Source: Clostridia bacterium
GTDB taxonomy: Bacteria; Bacillota; Clostridia; UBA1381; UBA9506
DNA length: 48,254 nucleotides
Direction of reading: 5' to 3'
Assembly: GCA_017507525.1 (NCBI GenBank)
Contig: JAFWAT010000020.1
Span: 1-48,254 of the forward strand
This document shows, piece after piece, positions 34,085 to 43,381 of this stretch. Position 1 is the stretch's first letter; each line of letters opens with the position of its first letter. Both the position numbers and the translations under genes were made by a program. The notes under the pieces were generated by a model. That model worked only from the letters and a program-made list of their open reading frames with translations. It searched no databases and was not told the origin of the DNA.

Positions 34085-34119
34085 GATCACCCCATAATTA
34101 TATTGCAATCTAACATATT

Positions 34120-35382
34120 TTACTCTAAACCGTACTGCTTATAAACTTTTACTCTTTCTTTCATATCAGGGTATTGTTTCTTTGTTTCTTCTGAGAACAT
34201 GCCCAAAGATAAGTCCTTTGTTGCCATGGTCTCGTGACCAATGAGGGTATAGGTCGCATCAATCAAATGATGGAACTTAGGCTCCTGCAGCTTTTCACAG
34301 TAAAAACTCTGTCTTGGGCTGTTAATATCCTCACCGCTAATCTGAAACAGGTTATAGTCTTCGCAAAGTGCCATCACTCTGTCAAGCTGCTCCTCTGTGT
34401 TTCGAGACGGCATATATGTCACCGCATCAAAGCCCAGCTGACTAATGGTTTCAAACAGCAGCTCAAGATAATCGTCTTCAAATTTCTGTGCCTTTTTATC
34501 ACCGGTAACACTCTGCCCCACATCTCCTAAGTATGCATAGGCGGAAATCGCACCAATTTCTTTTGAAAAAGCAATGATGTCGCGGATTTTTGGGCACTCA
34601 TCAGTTGCATCAATATAAATTTTTCCAATCATGTCACTTTTTAACACACCTAAGAGATCATACGCATAATGCGGATTGTTCTCATCCAGTAAAAATTCTT
34701 CAATTTTCGAAGAAATAGAGATGCCCATGGTGTTTTTTAAAAAACCGATGCATCCGGCTCCCTTACCAAATACAGACATGATTTTCAGTGCAAGCGCATA
34801 TAAAAGATGACGCTCTGTAACTGAACCGCCCGCGGCATGCTGAGACAGAGGCAATACGTCTGCGTCAAAATCAAGGGTGACACCATAAGAAGACAACAGT
34901 TTATTACAGTTTTCAACCATTTTTCTGTTCCGGCGGTTTCGTGCTTCAACATAAGGCTTAAAGAATGATTCCAATTTATCAATCTGCGTGTGGGGAACGC
35001 CGTGCAGAGTCATATATACAATACCGTTCTGGTCAGGATTATTAATTCTGCGTCCGGCTAAGGGCGTACCTTCCATATTGGCACGGCATTCAGCACCAAT
35101 GGTTGTCTTGAGCCCCACAATCTTACCGGCTTCCAAAAACTCTCTTGCACCGCTGATGGAGTCGTGGTCCACAATGCCGGCTGTAGAGAGACCGGCAACA
35201 TAAGCCTTAGCCACCGCCATCGTCGGCGAATACGGAGAAAAAGAATAGGTTGTGTGAATATGATTGTTGACCTCATCCTTTGTCCGACAAGGCTGAAGCT
35301 CGCCTTTTTCTAACAGTTCCTTCAGTGCCATCAAGCGCAGATTTTTATCCCGATCGTTAAGCCTTTCAAAATTACCTTGCAT
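34120..35382 (-). CDS. PHP-domain metal-dependent phosphoesterase-like protein
   Basis: 420 residues. The PHP metal ligands are visible: NNHIHTTYSFSPYSP near residue 42 (HxH) and AGIVDHDSISGA near 73 (DHD), with TIGAECRAN near 96 and an HLLYALALK segment around 196. Family members hydrolyse phosphate esters such as histidinol phosphate or nucleic acids. The substrate here is unknown and no polymerase part is attached. It lies 20 bp after the exonuclease gene and 35 bp before the L,D-transpeptidase gene. Confidence 0.85.
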   Translation of the reverse strand: MQGNFERLNDRDKNLRLMALKELLEKGELQPCRTKDEVNNHIHTTYSFSPYSPTMAVAKAYVAGLSTAGIVDHDSISGAREFLEAGKIVGLKTTIGAECRANMEGTPLAGRRINNPDQNGIVYMTLHGVPHTQIDKLESFFKPYVEARNRRNRKMVENCNKLLSSYGVTLDFDADVLPLSQHAAGGSVTERHLLYALALKIMSVFGKGAGCIGFLKNTMGISISSKIEEFLLDENNPHYAYDLLGVLKSDMIGKIYIDATDECPKIRDIIAFSKEIGAISAYAYLGDVGQSVTGDKKAQKFEDDYLELLFETISQLGFDAVTYMPSRNTEEQLDRVMALCEDYNLFQISGEDINSPRQSFYCEKLQEPKFHHLIDATYTLIGHETMATKDLSLGMFSEETKKQYPDMKERVKVYKQYGLE

Positions 35383-35402
35383 AATGCCACCTCATTTAAA
35401 AT

Positions 35403-36233
35403 TTAAAGACTGTTTATGTCCTTCTTTTTTTCCACAAATCGCAGGCGCTTTTTCCGCCGGCGCTTGCCTTCTTTATCGGTATATACCTCAACAGATGCAA
35501 ACAAGTTCCTTTTGCACTGATTGCACCGCATCAAAGCAAAGCCGTTTCGCGTATCACAAAACCAGCCGCTTTTATTTTTCAGCTCGTTGCCGCAATCAGG
35601 GCAGAAAAACTGCAGTTTTTTGTCTACCTCTTTTTTCTCCGGCTTAGTTTTAGGTGCCGCAGCATCATAAACATAGCCCGGAAACAGCTTTTTATCAAAC
35701 ACTTTGGCAAACACCTTGCCTGAAATTTCAGCATCCACATGGGCATCGTGGAGAGTTTCTTCTTCATAGGCTATCTGGCAAAGGTCAGCCGCTGTTTTGA
35801 GCCCTATCTGCTGCTTTTCTCCCTCCATCAGCCGGTTTGCAGCAAACTTTTGTAAATCTGCAAACCGATGCATGAAATTGAGCTTTGCATTTTTATCATA
35901 ATACTGGGCATTCACTCGCAAAATCTGAATATCCTGAGGCCCCCAGGACATCAGGACGCTGTCATGCCCAATAAAGGATTTAAATTCTCGAAACGCTTCC
36001 GGAAAAGGCACACCAAAGCGCATAAGATGGTCACGGGTAATACCGGTAATCTCTGCTACTTTATGGTCAATCCGGTCATACACGCCCGGCTTGATAAAAC
36101 GGTTAAAACTCCCCTTATACTTTAAATGCTTATCATATTTAACTGCACCGATTTGAATAATCTCATCGGGACATTTGGGAATGACCCGCCTAATATTTCT
36201 GGACCACTCCAGATCGAAAATGATATATTCCAT
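35403..36233 (-). CDS. DEDD-type 3'-5' exonuclease with C-terminal zinc ribbon
   Basis: 276 residues. The exonuclease domain begins MEYIIFDLEWSRN (Asp-x-Glu), followed by GFxSFIGHDSVLMSWG (SFIGHDSVLMSWG near 92) and a DAHVDAEISGKVFAKVF segment near 165 holding the last Asp; it resembles the KapD/sporulation-inhibitor exonuclease group. The tail, about 205-276, has two CxxC pairs (FFCPDCGNEL and RCNQCKRN) and a very basic RRRKKRLR stretch, suggesting nucleic-acid binding. A longer frame to 36386 overlaps ung; AGAAAGG fixes ATG 36233. RNA and DNA are both possible substrates. Confidence 0.88.
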   Translation of the reverse strand: MEYIIFDLEWSRNIRRVIPKCPDEIIQIGAVKYDKHLKYKGSFNRFIKPGVYDRIDHKVAEITGITRDHLMRFGVPFPEAFREFKSFIGHDSVLMSWGPQDIQILRVNAQYYDKNAKLNFMHRFADLQKFAANRLMEGEKQQIGLKTAADLCQIAYEEETLHDAHVDAEISGKVFAKVFDKKLFPGYVYDAAAPKTKPEKKEVDKKLQFFCPDCGNELKNKSGWFCDTRNGFALMRCNQCKRNLFASVEVYTDKEGKRRRKKRLRFVEKKKDINSL

Positions 36234-36258
36234 ATGTAAAATACCTTTCTGGTCTTTT

Positions 36259-36924
36259 TTACAGTTCCCAACAAATCGGTTTTTTACCCAACCGATGTAA
36301 GATGGTATTAGTTTTACTGAAATGCCGACAGCCGAAAAATCCCCGGCTGGCAGATAAGGGGCTGGGATGCACCGTAGATAAAACATAATGCTGGTGCCCT
36401 GTAATCAAAGGCAGTTTTTCTTTTGCATTCGCACCCCATAAAAGGAAAATAACCGGATCTTCCCTCTGGTTTAGTTTGGATATAATGCTGTCTGTAAATT
36501 CTGTCCACCCTAGTTTTTTGTGGGAATTCGGCTCACCCTCCCGCACCGTCAAAACGGTATTCAAAAGCAAAACACCCTGCTCTGCCCAAGGAATGAGGCA
36601 ACCGGTTTTGGGAAAAGGCATCCCAACATCCTGCTCCAGTTCCTTAAAAATGTTCTGCAGTGATGGCGGAAACGCTGTTCCCGGTTGAACAGAAAAAGCC
36701 ATGCCATGCGCCTGTCCCGGTCCGTGGTAAGGGTCCTGCCCTAACAGCAAAACACGGACGTCTCTATAGGGCGTATAACGTAAGGCATTAAAAATATTTT
36801 CCTTGGCAGGATACACCGTTTTACTTGCATACTCTGCCTCAACCTGAGTCCACAGCTCCTTAAAATAGGGCTTTTCAAATTCAGTTGCTAAAATTTCATC
36901 CCAATCCTGATTGATAAATCCCAT
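36259..36924 (-). CDS. ung: Uracil-DNA glycosylase
   Basis: Removes uracil from DNA in base-excision repair. The 221-residue product has the family 1 signatures: LLLGQDPYHGPGQAHGMAFS near residue 60 (catalytic Asp in GQDPYH), VLLLNTVLTVREGEPNSHK near 117, and the leucine loop HPSPLSASRGFFGC near 187. Length is normal. It sits 4 bp after nrdR and 25 bp before the exonuclease gene, all in the same direction. Confidence 0.97.
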   Translation of the reverse strand: MGFINQDWDEILATEFEKPYFKELWTQVEAEYASKTVYPAKENIFNALRYTPYRDVRVLLLGQDPYHGPGQAHGMAFSVQPGTAFPPSLQNIFKELEQDVGMPFPKTGCLIPWAEQGVLLLNTVLTVREGEPNSHKKLGWTEFTDSIISKLNQREDPVIFLLWGANAKEKLPLITGHQHYVLSTVHPSPLSASRGFFGCRHFSKTNTILHRLGKKPICWEL

Positions 36925-36928
36925 ACGA

Positions 36929-37381
36929 TTACCTCTTTAAAAGCTTGTTAACCTCTTCAACAAAGGTATTTAAATCTCTGAACTCACGGTATACAGACGC
37001 AAAGCGAACATAGGCAACCTCATCTAAGTTTTTGAGCTTATCCATTACCATTTCGCCCAGCTGTTCACTTTTAATTTCATGCTCCATCAAATTTTGTGCC
37101 GCCGTTTCAATTTCCTCTGCCACACGTTCCATATCGTCCACCTTAACAGGGCGCTTTTCACAGGCACGCATAATGCCGTTTAACAGCTTCTGACTGTCAA
37201 ACATCTGACGGGAACCATCTTTTTTAATAACCATTAAAGGAATGCTTTCCACCTTTTCATACGTGGTGAACCGTTTTTTACAGTTCAGGCATTCTCTGCG
37301 CCGTCTGATGGCTTCATGCTCGTCCGTGGGTCTTGAATCAATAACTTTACTGTCTGCTGCATCACAATATGGGCATTTCAT
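36929..37381 (-). CDS. nrdR: Transcriptional repressor NrdR
   Basis: 150-residue zinc-ribbon/ATP-cone repressor of ribonucleotide reductase genes; the ATP-cone senses ATP/dATP. It opens [20 protein letters not shown] with the CxxC, and [12 protein letters not shown] completes the zinc ribbon near 31. The ATP-cone covers about 47-140 ([32 protein letters not shown]). An in-frame ATG at 37393 directly abuts GGAAGG, so ATG 37381 is preferred. NrdR boxes cannot be located here because no nrd gene is in the window. Confidence 0.96.
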   Translation of the reverse strand: MKCPYCDAADSKVIDSRPTDEHEAIRRRRECLNCKKRFTTYEKVESIPLMVIKKDGSRQMFDSQKLLNGIMRACEKRPVKVDDMERVAEEIETAAQNLMEHEIKSEQLGEMVMDKLKNLDEVAYVRFASVYREFRDLNTFVEEVNKLLKR

Positions 37382-37414
37382 AGTGCTTTTCATCCTTCCG
37401 TCGCTTTTGCGGCA

Positions 37415-38620
37415 TTATTTTAATATATCAGTTTCCTGACTAAAAAATGTATACATATATTGTTTGCGATTTCGCATTTCCTCTTGTCGGTTGAGATATT
37501 CAGTTAAATCCCGAACATTGAATATCCGTTCAATTCGCCCGGGACGGACAAGTTTTGTAACACTGCCGACACCAAAGCCCATCACCGTCATCAGCTCCTG
37601 CATCATACCAATGTTATAAAGGCACTCCGTTCCCGGCAAGGCAAAGCCTGTGTTTTCAAGACTACCCACCATATGCTTTTGGCGGTATAAATAATAGGGT
37701 AAGTACCCTGTCTCATCTAAGAAACGATAAGCAAAATCCAACATTTTAGCAGCGCCGGCATGAGCCTCCTTAGTCGGTTCAAAAACACCTTTTAAGTTAG
37801 AAGCACGCTTAATGCTCATGGTATGCACCGTTATGTTTTCCGGTCTCGCCGCCTCCACTGCTTTAAGTGTTTCTATAAAATCCTCCGGTGTTTCACCGGG
37901 AAGCCCGGCTATGACATCCATGTTGATAACGGAAAAATTCTGTTTTTTTGCTAAGCAAGCGGCATCAAACACCGCCTCGGGTGTATGTTTTCTGCCAATT
38001 CTCTTTAAGGTTTTTTCATGAATCGTCTGAGGATTAATACTGATTCTGGTAACACCACGCTCAGACATAACGCTAAGCTTATCCTCGGTGATGGTATCCG
38101 GCCGCCCGGCTTCAACACAAAACTCGGTTACTGAGGATAGATCAAAGGTTTGAGATATTTTATACAATAAATTATCAAGCTCAATCGAAAGCAGCGTTGT
38201 CGGCGTTCCGCCGCCAATATAGACAGAACGGACTGTAAAGCCTAAATCCTTTACGATTTTCCCGCCCAGCTCCAACTCCCGATACAAAGCAGCAAGATAC
38301 GGTTCTGCATACTGCTGCATCTGCTTTGCATCAAAGGAAGCAAAGGCGCAATAGGTGCACCTTGTAGGGCAAAAAGGAATGTCAATATATAAGGCAATTT
38401 CTTTCATGCCTAAATTTTTTGTCAGCACAAGCTCCCGCTCAGCAATAGACAAGGCAAGTGAAATTCTTTCGTCTGAGATTCCAAAAGCATTACGAAGACT
38501 TTCCCGAATTGTCTCGTGAGACTGACCCTCGCGAAGCATATCCGCTACCCGTTTCACCGGACGCACACCGCAAAGCGTGCCCCAGGGCTCAGCAATAACA
38601 TTCCCACTCATAGACTTCAT
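37415..38620 (-). CDS. hemZ: HemZ-like radical SAM coproporphyrinogen dehydrogenase, short N-terminus
   Basis: 401-residue radical SAM protein of the HemN/HemZ family. The cluster motif FCPTRCTYCAFASF (CxxxCxxC) lies near residue 90, then YIGGGTPTTL near 150 and DVIAGLPGETPEDF near 240. HemZ proteins usually carry about 140 extra residues before the PWGTLxGxRPxK segment; here that segment is at about residue 11, so the N-terminal domain is missing. The start is ATG 38620, five bases after AAAGGAG, overlapping the upstream gene by 32 nt. Heme synthesis is not otherwise seen, so the true substrate is uncertain. Confidence 0.88.
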   Translation of the reverse strand: MKSMSGNVIAEPWGTLCGVRPVKRVADMLREGQSHETIRESLRNAFGISDERISLALSIAERELVLTKNLGMKEIALYIDIPFCPTRCTYCAFASFDAKQMQQYAEPYLAALYRELELGGKIVKDLGFTVRSVYIGGGTPTTLLSIELDNLLYKISQTFDLSSVTEFCVEAGRPDTITEDKLSVMSERGVTRISINPQTIHEKTLKRIGRKHTPEAVFDAACLAKKQNFSVINMDVIAGLPGETPEDFIETLKAVEAARPENITVHTMSIKRASNLKGVFEPTKEAHAGAAKMLDFAYRFLDETGYLPYYLYRQKHMVGSLENTGFALPGTECLYNIGMMQELMTVMGFGVGSVTKLVRPGRIERIFNVRDLTEYLNRQEEMRNRKQYMYTFFSQETDILK

Positions 38621-39218
38621 TATGCTCCTTTTCATAGCCGATTGTTGATGACGGACCATGCCCCGGATAGACACAAGTAGCATCATCTAATGCAAACAAT
38701 TTGTTTTTTATGCTGCTGACAAGGGATGGTAAACTGCCGGTAGGAAAGTCCGCTCGGCCGATCCCCCGATTAAACAAGGTATCCCCTGAAAACAGATTGC
38801 CCTCACACAGAAGGCAAAGAGAACCACTGGTGTGCCCCGGCGTTGTTATCACCCGAAAATCACAGTTTCCAGCAGAAAAAACATCTCCGTCAAATAATAA
38901 CCCCACAGGTTCAACCAATTCCGCTTTCGGTGCAAAATATCCGTTAAAAGAGACCTTACGGCTAAAATAATTTTCCTTTTCTGCCGCCCCTAAATATAAT
39001 TTAGCACCGGTTGCCTCCACGATGTCTGCCACAGCACCGATGTGGTCATAATGGCAATGCGTTAATGCTACATACGAAACCTTATAGCCTTTTGCACGTA
39101 TATGCTCTAAGATACGCAAGCTCTCATCGCCGGGGTCGATGACGACCAGCGCTTCAGGGTCACCGACTAAATAGCAATTTTCTTCCATTTTACCAACTGT
39201 AAGTTTATCTAAAATCAT
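38589..39218 (-). CDS. MBL-fold metallohydrolase (glyoxalase II-like)
   Basis: 209-residue metallo-beta-lactamase-fold hydrolase. The zinc motif THCHYDHIGAV (HxHxDH) is near residue 54, VITTPGHTSGSLCLL near 122 and LFSGDTLFNRGIGRADFP near 142, with a VYPGHGP motif near the end. These fit the YqgX/glyoxalase II-like thioesterase group widely found beside relA in Firmicutes. The physiological thioester is unknown. It is 17 bp after relA and overlaps hemZ. Confidence 0.92.
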   Translation of the reverse strand: MILDKLTVGKMEENCYLVGDPEALVVIDPGDESLRILEHIRAKGYKVSYVALTHCHYDHIGAVADIVEATGAKLYLGAAEKENYFSRKVSFNGYFAPKAELVEPVGLLFDGDVFSAGNCDFRVITTPGHTSGSLCLLCEGNLFSGDTLFNRGIGRADFPTGSLPSLVSSIKNKLFALDDATCVYPGHGPSSTIGYEKEHNEVYEWECYC

Positions 39219-39235
39219 GTGCGGATTTCTCCTTT

Positions 39236-41416
39236 TTACGCATTGCTGCGGGTCACTTCAAAAACGCCGCCAAGGTTCGAAAGTTTTTTTACGACAATCT
39301 CAAGCTGCTCTTTTGAATTAACCTCAATGGTAATGTAAATGTAAGCCATTTGATCTTTTGTTGTTTTTGTGTGCACAGCAGACAGAGGAATCTTCATTTC
39401 ATAAAGCATACCGGTGATTTCAGCCAAAAGCCCCTGCCTATCATAGGATGCAATCTGAAGCTCTGCAAGATATGCCGAACCGCCGGCACCCGCTTCCTCC
39501 CAATAAACCTGAATCAAGCGACCGGCACCCGCTTCCAGCTTTTCTTCTGCCTTAATATTCGGGCAGTCTGCACGGTGCACTGAAACGCCGCGACCACGGG
39601 TAATATAACCTACAATATTATCTCCCGGCACAGGATTGCAGCACCGGGACAACCTGACCAGACAATTTTCAATGTCCTCAACCACAATACCGCAACCGGA
39701 GCTTTTTTTCTTTTTGTTGCTTGTCAATGGCACGAGCGCGGCTTCCGCGTTTTTATGAGTCAGGCGGTATTCTTCCTTCAGGCGAGACAGCACCTTGTTG
39801 ACCGTTAACCCACCAAAGCCTACTGCCGCATACATATCATCCTCTGTATGAAAACCATATTTTTTAAGGACTAATTTCTCAACCCATTCCGGTTTAAACA
39901 GCTGGCTGTGACTCATGCCGATTCTTTTGAGTTCTTTATCAATCATGTCTCTGCCGCGGAGAATATTTTCCTCCCTGCGTTCTTTTTTAAACCACTGATT
40001 GATTTTGGTTCTCGCCTGAGATGTTTTACAAATTTTCAGCCAGTCACGGCTGGGACCATGCATGGCAGAAGATGTCATAATTTCAACAATATCACCGTTT
40101 TGCAAATTATAGTCTAAGGTAGCAATCTTACCGTTTACCCGAACCCCTGCCATGCGGCAACCAATTGCACTGTGAATGGCAAAGGCAAAGTCAATGGGGG
40201 TTGAGCCTGCCGGCAGATTGATAACATCACCCTTCGGGGTGAACACAAATACCTCATCGGCAAATAAATCTATTTTAAGGGTTCTCATAAAGTCATCAGA
40301 ATCCACAGCTTCGTTCTGGATTTCCAGAATCTTTCCAATCCATTCAAGCTTTTCATCCATATCGCTCTGACCGCTGGTTCCCTCTTTATATTTCCAGTGC
40401 GCCGCAATACCAAATTCTGCTATTTTATGCATCTCCTTGGTGCGAATCTGCACCTCAAAAGGAATGCCATTGGGTCCCATAACCGTCGTATGCAGGGATT
40501 GATACATATTGGGCTTGGGCATGGCAATGTAATCCTTAAACCGCCCGGGAATGGGATAGTAAAGTTCATGGACCATACCTAAAACCGCATAACAGTCCTT
40601 AACACTGTCCACAATGGCACGGACAGCAAATAAATCATAAATCTCATCAATACTCTTGTTCTGCGCATACATTTTTCTGAAAATGCTGTAAAAATGCTTG
40701 GCACGCCCCATAAGCTGTGCCTGAATACCAATTTCGGAAAGCTTTTGCCTGAAGGTGGCAATAATATCTTCAATATACTGCTCCCGCTCTTTCCGCTTCT
40801 GGCTGATGGAGTCCGCTATCTCCTTATAGGCAACGGGGTCTAAATACCGCAGGGATAAATCCTCTAGCTCCCATTTGATTTTAGACATACCAAGGCGGTG
40901 CGCTAAGGCTGCATAAACCTCCAAGGTTTCTCTTGCCTTTTCACGCTGCTTATCTTCAGACATGGCCTTAAGGGTACGCATGTTATGCAAGCGGTCTGCC
41001 AGCTTAATTAAAATCACACGAATATCCTTTGCCATGGCAAGAAACATTTTACGCAGGTTTTCAATCTGCTGTTCTTCTTTGTTGGTATATTGAATTTTGC
41101 TGAGCTTTGTAACACCATTAACAATAATGCCGACGCTGTCTCCAAACTCTCTGGAAACATCCGCAATGGTACAGTCTGTATCCTCCACCACGTCATGCAA
41201 AAGGGCGCCGACTAAGCTGTCACAATCCAATTCTAAATCTGCCAAAATGTGCGCAACAGCCAAGGGGTGAATGATGTAGGGTTCACCCGTGTTGCGCAAT
41301 TGACCCTCATGAGCACTTTCAGCAAGTTCATATGCCCGGGTCAGCTTCTCAATATCAAATTTTGGATTGTAGCTCTGAACCTTCTTGACCAGAGCCTCAA
41401 AAGTCCTGTCGTTCAT
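39236..41416 (-). CDS. relA: Bifunctional (p)ppGpp synthetase/hydrolase
   Basis: 726-residue long RSH enzyme that makes and degrades the stringent-response alarmone. The HD hydrolase region (about 30-190) has PYIIHPLAVAHILADL and ALLHDVVEDTD (HD ligands). The synthetase follows (about 230-350, VRAIVDSVKDCYAVLG and GRFKDYIAMPKPNMYQSLHT). TGS is at about 395-455 (VFVFTPKGDVINLPAGSTPIDFAF region), then a conserved-cysteine segment (RCCNPVPGDNIVGY) and a C-terminal ACT domain (about 655-726). Both catalytic halves look intact. It is 14 bp after recJ. Confidence 0.97.
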   Translation of the reverse strand: MNDRTFEALVKKVQSYNPKFDIEKLTRAYELAESAHEGQLRNTGEPYIIHPLAVAHILADLELDCDSLVGALLHDVVEDTDCTIADVSREFGDSVGIIVNGVTKLSKIQYTNKEEQQIENLRKMFLAMAKDIRVILIKLADRLHNMRTLKAMSEDKQREKARETLEVYAALAHRLGMSKIKWELEDLSLRYLDPVAYKEIADSISQKRKEREQYIEDIIATFRQKLSEIGIQAQLMGRAKHFYSIFRKMYAQNKSIDEIYDLFAVRAIVDSVKDCYAVLGMVHELYYPIPGRFKDYIAMPKPNMYQSLHTTVMGPNGIPFEVQIRTKEMHKIAEFGIAAHWKYKEGTSGQSDMDEKLEWIGKILEIQNEAVDSDDFMRTLKIDLFADEVFVFTPKGDVINLPAGSTPIDFAFAIHSAIGCRMAGVRVNGKIATLDYNLQNGDIVEIMTSSAMHGPSRDWLKICKTSQARTKINQWFKKERREENILRGRDMIDKELKRIGMSHSQLFKPEWVEKLVLKKYGFHTEDDMYAAVGFGGLTVNKVLSRLKEEYRLTHKNAEAALVPLTSNKKKKSSGCGIVVEDIENCLVRLSRCCNPVPGDNIVGYITRGRGVSVHRADCPNIKAEEKLEAGAGRLIQVYWEEAGAGGSAYLAELQIASYDRQGLLAEITGMLYEMKIPLSAVHTKTTKDQMAYIYITIEVNSKEQLEIVVKKLSNLGGVFEVTRSNA

Positions 41417-41430
41417 ACATAATCTCCCAA

Positions 41431-43158
41431 CTATGACGAAAGCCGCATATCTTTAAGTAAAATCTGAGCTCTGCGTTCGCCATGGTATACATTGGCTTCC
41501 AAATTAAAGGCAATTTCTATCTCCGCACCAACAGCTAGCTGTTCTGCCAGATTGCCCATAGAAAACCCAACTGCCTGTACCAAAACACGACCGTCAGAAA
41601 GTTGAAGCCGCAAGTGCTTTCCATCGCTCATAGTATGAATGCCTACCACCTTAAGACCACCGCAATAAAAAACCGGATTTGGATTATTCATCCCGAATGG
41701 CTCCATCACGGATAGCTTATCTACCGTATGTAAATTTGCATATTCAACCGGCAAATGGGTATCAATCATAAGAGTCGGAATAAAATGCTCCTTGGAAAGA
41801 TGCTTTGCAGCGTATGCATTGATTGCTTCTCTGAATGGTTCAATGTTATCTGTCAAAACCGTTAAACCAGCTGCAAGTTCATGACCGCCGAAACGAATCA
41901 GGTGCTCCGCGCAATGAGACAGGGCTTCAAACAGATTAAAGCCTCGAATGCTTCTTCCTGAGCCTTTGCTTTCTGCTCCGTCACAGCTGATTAAAATACA
42001 GGGCTTATTATATTTTTCAGTTATCTTTGAGGCAACAATACCGATAATACCGCTGTGCCATCCCTCTTTTGATAAAACCAAAACCGAATCTTCTTCAAAG
42101 CGGGCTGACTCGTTTGACAAAATTTGCATTGCCTCCTCATAGGTCTCCTGCTCAATTGCCTGGCGCTCTCTGTTCATGGCATCAAGCTGCTTCGCCTTTT
42201 CTTCCGCCACCGCATCTGTTTCTGCAAGTAACAGCTCTACACCCAGTTTCGGGTCATCCATCCGCCCGGCGGCGTTGATGCGGGGTGCTAAGCCAAAGCC
42301 GACAGAACTTGTTGAAATATGTTCTGTGTTAACCCCTGCCTGCTTAATAAGCGCCCTAAAACCCGGATTTTTAGTTTGTGCCAATTTTTCCAGACCGTTT
42401 TTCACCAAAATTCGGTTTTCGCCAACCAGGGGCATCACATCGGCTATAGTGCCAACAGATGCAATATCTACATACGTTTCAAAAAACTTCGTTTCATCCA
42501 GCGCCAATTGGCGGACAAGGCCCTGCAAAAGCTTAAAGGCAACGCCCACACCGGCAAGATTTTTAAAGGGATAGGTACAATCCGGCTGTTTGGGATTTAA
42601 AACTGCTACAGCCAACGGAATTTCACTTTTGCACTCATGATGGTCCGTGACAATCACATCAATCCCCAGGCTGTTTGCATAGTCTACCTCCAAAACCGAG
42701 GTAATGCCACAGTCAACCGTAATCAACAAATCTACATTTTGCTCATGACAAAAATCAATCACAGTTGATTTTAGACCGTATCCGTCACGAAAGCGGTCAG
42801 GAATCTGATACAAAACGCTGCCGAACCCGATTTCCCTAAGGAAGCGAACTAAAATAGAAGTCGACGTAATGCCGTCTACATCATAGTCCCCAAAAACCAA
42901 AACCGTTTCCTGCCGTTCTTTTGCCAATATAATTCTTTCTACTGCCTGATGCATACCCTTCATTAAAAAAGGGTCATGCAATTTTTCAAGACCGGGACAA
43001 AGAAACGCAGAAAACGATTCCACACCATAAAGCAACAAAATTTTTGCAACTAAAGGCGGAATGCCGTTAGACCGGCTGACCGATTGAATTGTATCTATAT
43101 TACATGCAGGTGAATCCTTTGAACGCAGCACCCATTTCTTTTTTTGCAATGGTTGCAT
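41431..43158 (-). CDS. recJ: Single-strand DNA-specific exonuclease RecJ
   Basis: 575-residue 5'-3' exonuclease used in recombination and mismatch repair. DHH motifs are visible: VFGDYDVDGITST near residue 80, LLITVDCGI near 140, VTDHHECKSEIP near 163, and GRMDDPKLGVELLL near 295. DHHA1 follows with GSGRSIRGFNLFEAL and RFGGHELAAGLT near 420-450. The frame extends to 43200, but GGGAG lies 8 nt before the ATG at 43158 and the extension runs through the promoter region. It leads a nine-gene operon ending with the L,D-transpeptidase. Confidence 0.96.
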   Translation of the reverse strand: MQPLQKKKWVLRSKDSPACNIDTIQSVSRSNGIPPLVAKILLLYGVESFSAFLCPGLEKLHDPFLMKGMHQAVERIILAKERQETVLVFGDYDVDGITSTSILVRFLREIGFGSVLYQIPDRFRDGYGLKSTVIDFCHEQNVDLLITVDCGITSVLEVDYANSLGIDVIVTDHHECKSEIPLAVAVLNPKQPDCTYPFKNLAGVGVAFKLLQGLVRQLALDETKFFETYVDIASVGTIADVMPLVGENRILVKNGLEKLAQTKNPGFRALIKQAGVNTEHISTSSVGFGLAPRINAAGRMDDPKLGVELLLAETDAVAEEKAKQLDAMNRERQAIEQETYEEAMQILSNESARFEEDSVLVLSKEGWHSGIIGIVASKITEKYNKPCILISCDGAESKGSGRSIRGFNLFEALSHCAEHLIRFGGHELAAGLTVLTDNIEPFREAINAYAAKHLSKEHFIPTLMIDTHLPVEYANLHTVDKLSVMEPFGMNNPNPVFYCGGLKVVGIHTMSDGKHLRLQLSDGRVLVQAVGFSMGNLAEQLAVGAEIEIAFNLEANVYHGERRAQILLKDMRLSS

Positions 43159-43212
43159 GTCTTTTCTCCCATCTGCTGCACTGTTTGCAGCTGACAACAA
43201 ATATTCATTATA

Positions 43213-43241
43213 ATTGTATCATATACAGACATGTTTGGCAA
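43213..43241 (-). promoter_or_regulatory. Promoter of the recJ operon
   Basis: On the minus strand TTGCCA (43241-43236), 17-bp spacer, TACAAT (43218-43213) with an extended -10 TGA. About 55 nt from the recJ start. Confidence 0.55.
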
Positions 43242-43319
43242 GAAAAAATTCATTTAAAACCGCAAAATACTGACTATGTCGATTGTTGTCGCACTAAATG
43301 TTGCGGTTAAAATTTATGA

Positions 43320-43347
43320 ACGGTTTTTACGTTTTTTTCATAATATG
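43320..43347 (+). promoter_or_regulatory. Candidate sigma-K promoter of dpaAB
   Basis: AC at 43320-43321 and CATAATATG at 43339-43347 fit the mother-cell sigma-K pattern (AC, about 17 bp, CATAnnnTA) with one mismatch. Distance to the ATG at 43382 is 34 nt. Dipicolinate synthase is under sigma-K in B. subtilis. Confidence 0.35.
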
Positions 43348-43381
43348 TAGCATAAAGTTCTTCCTGTAAAGGAGCCCTGCT

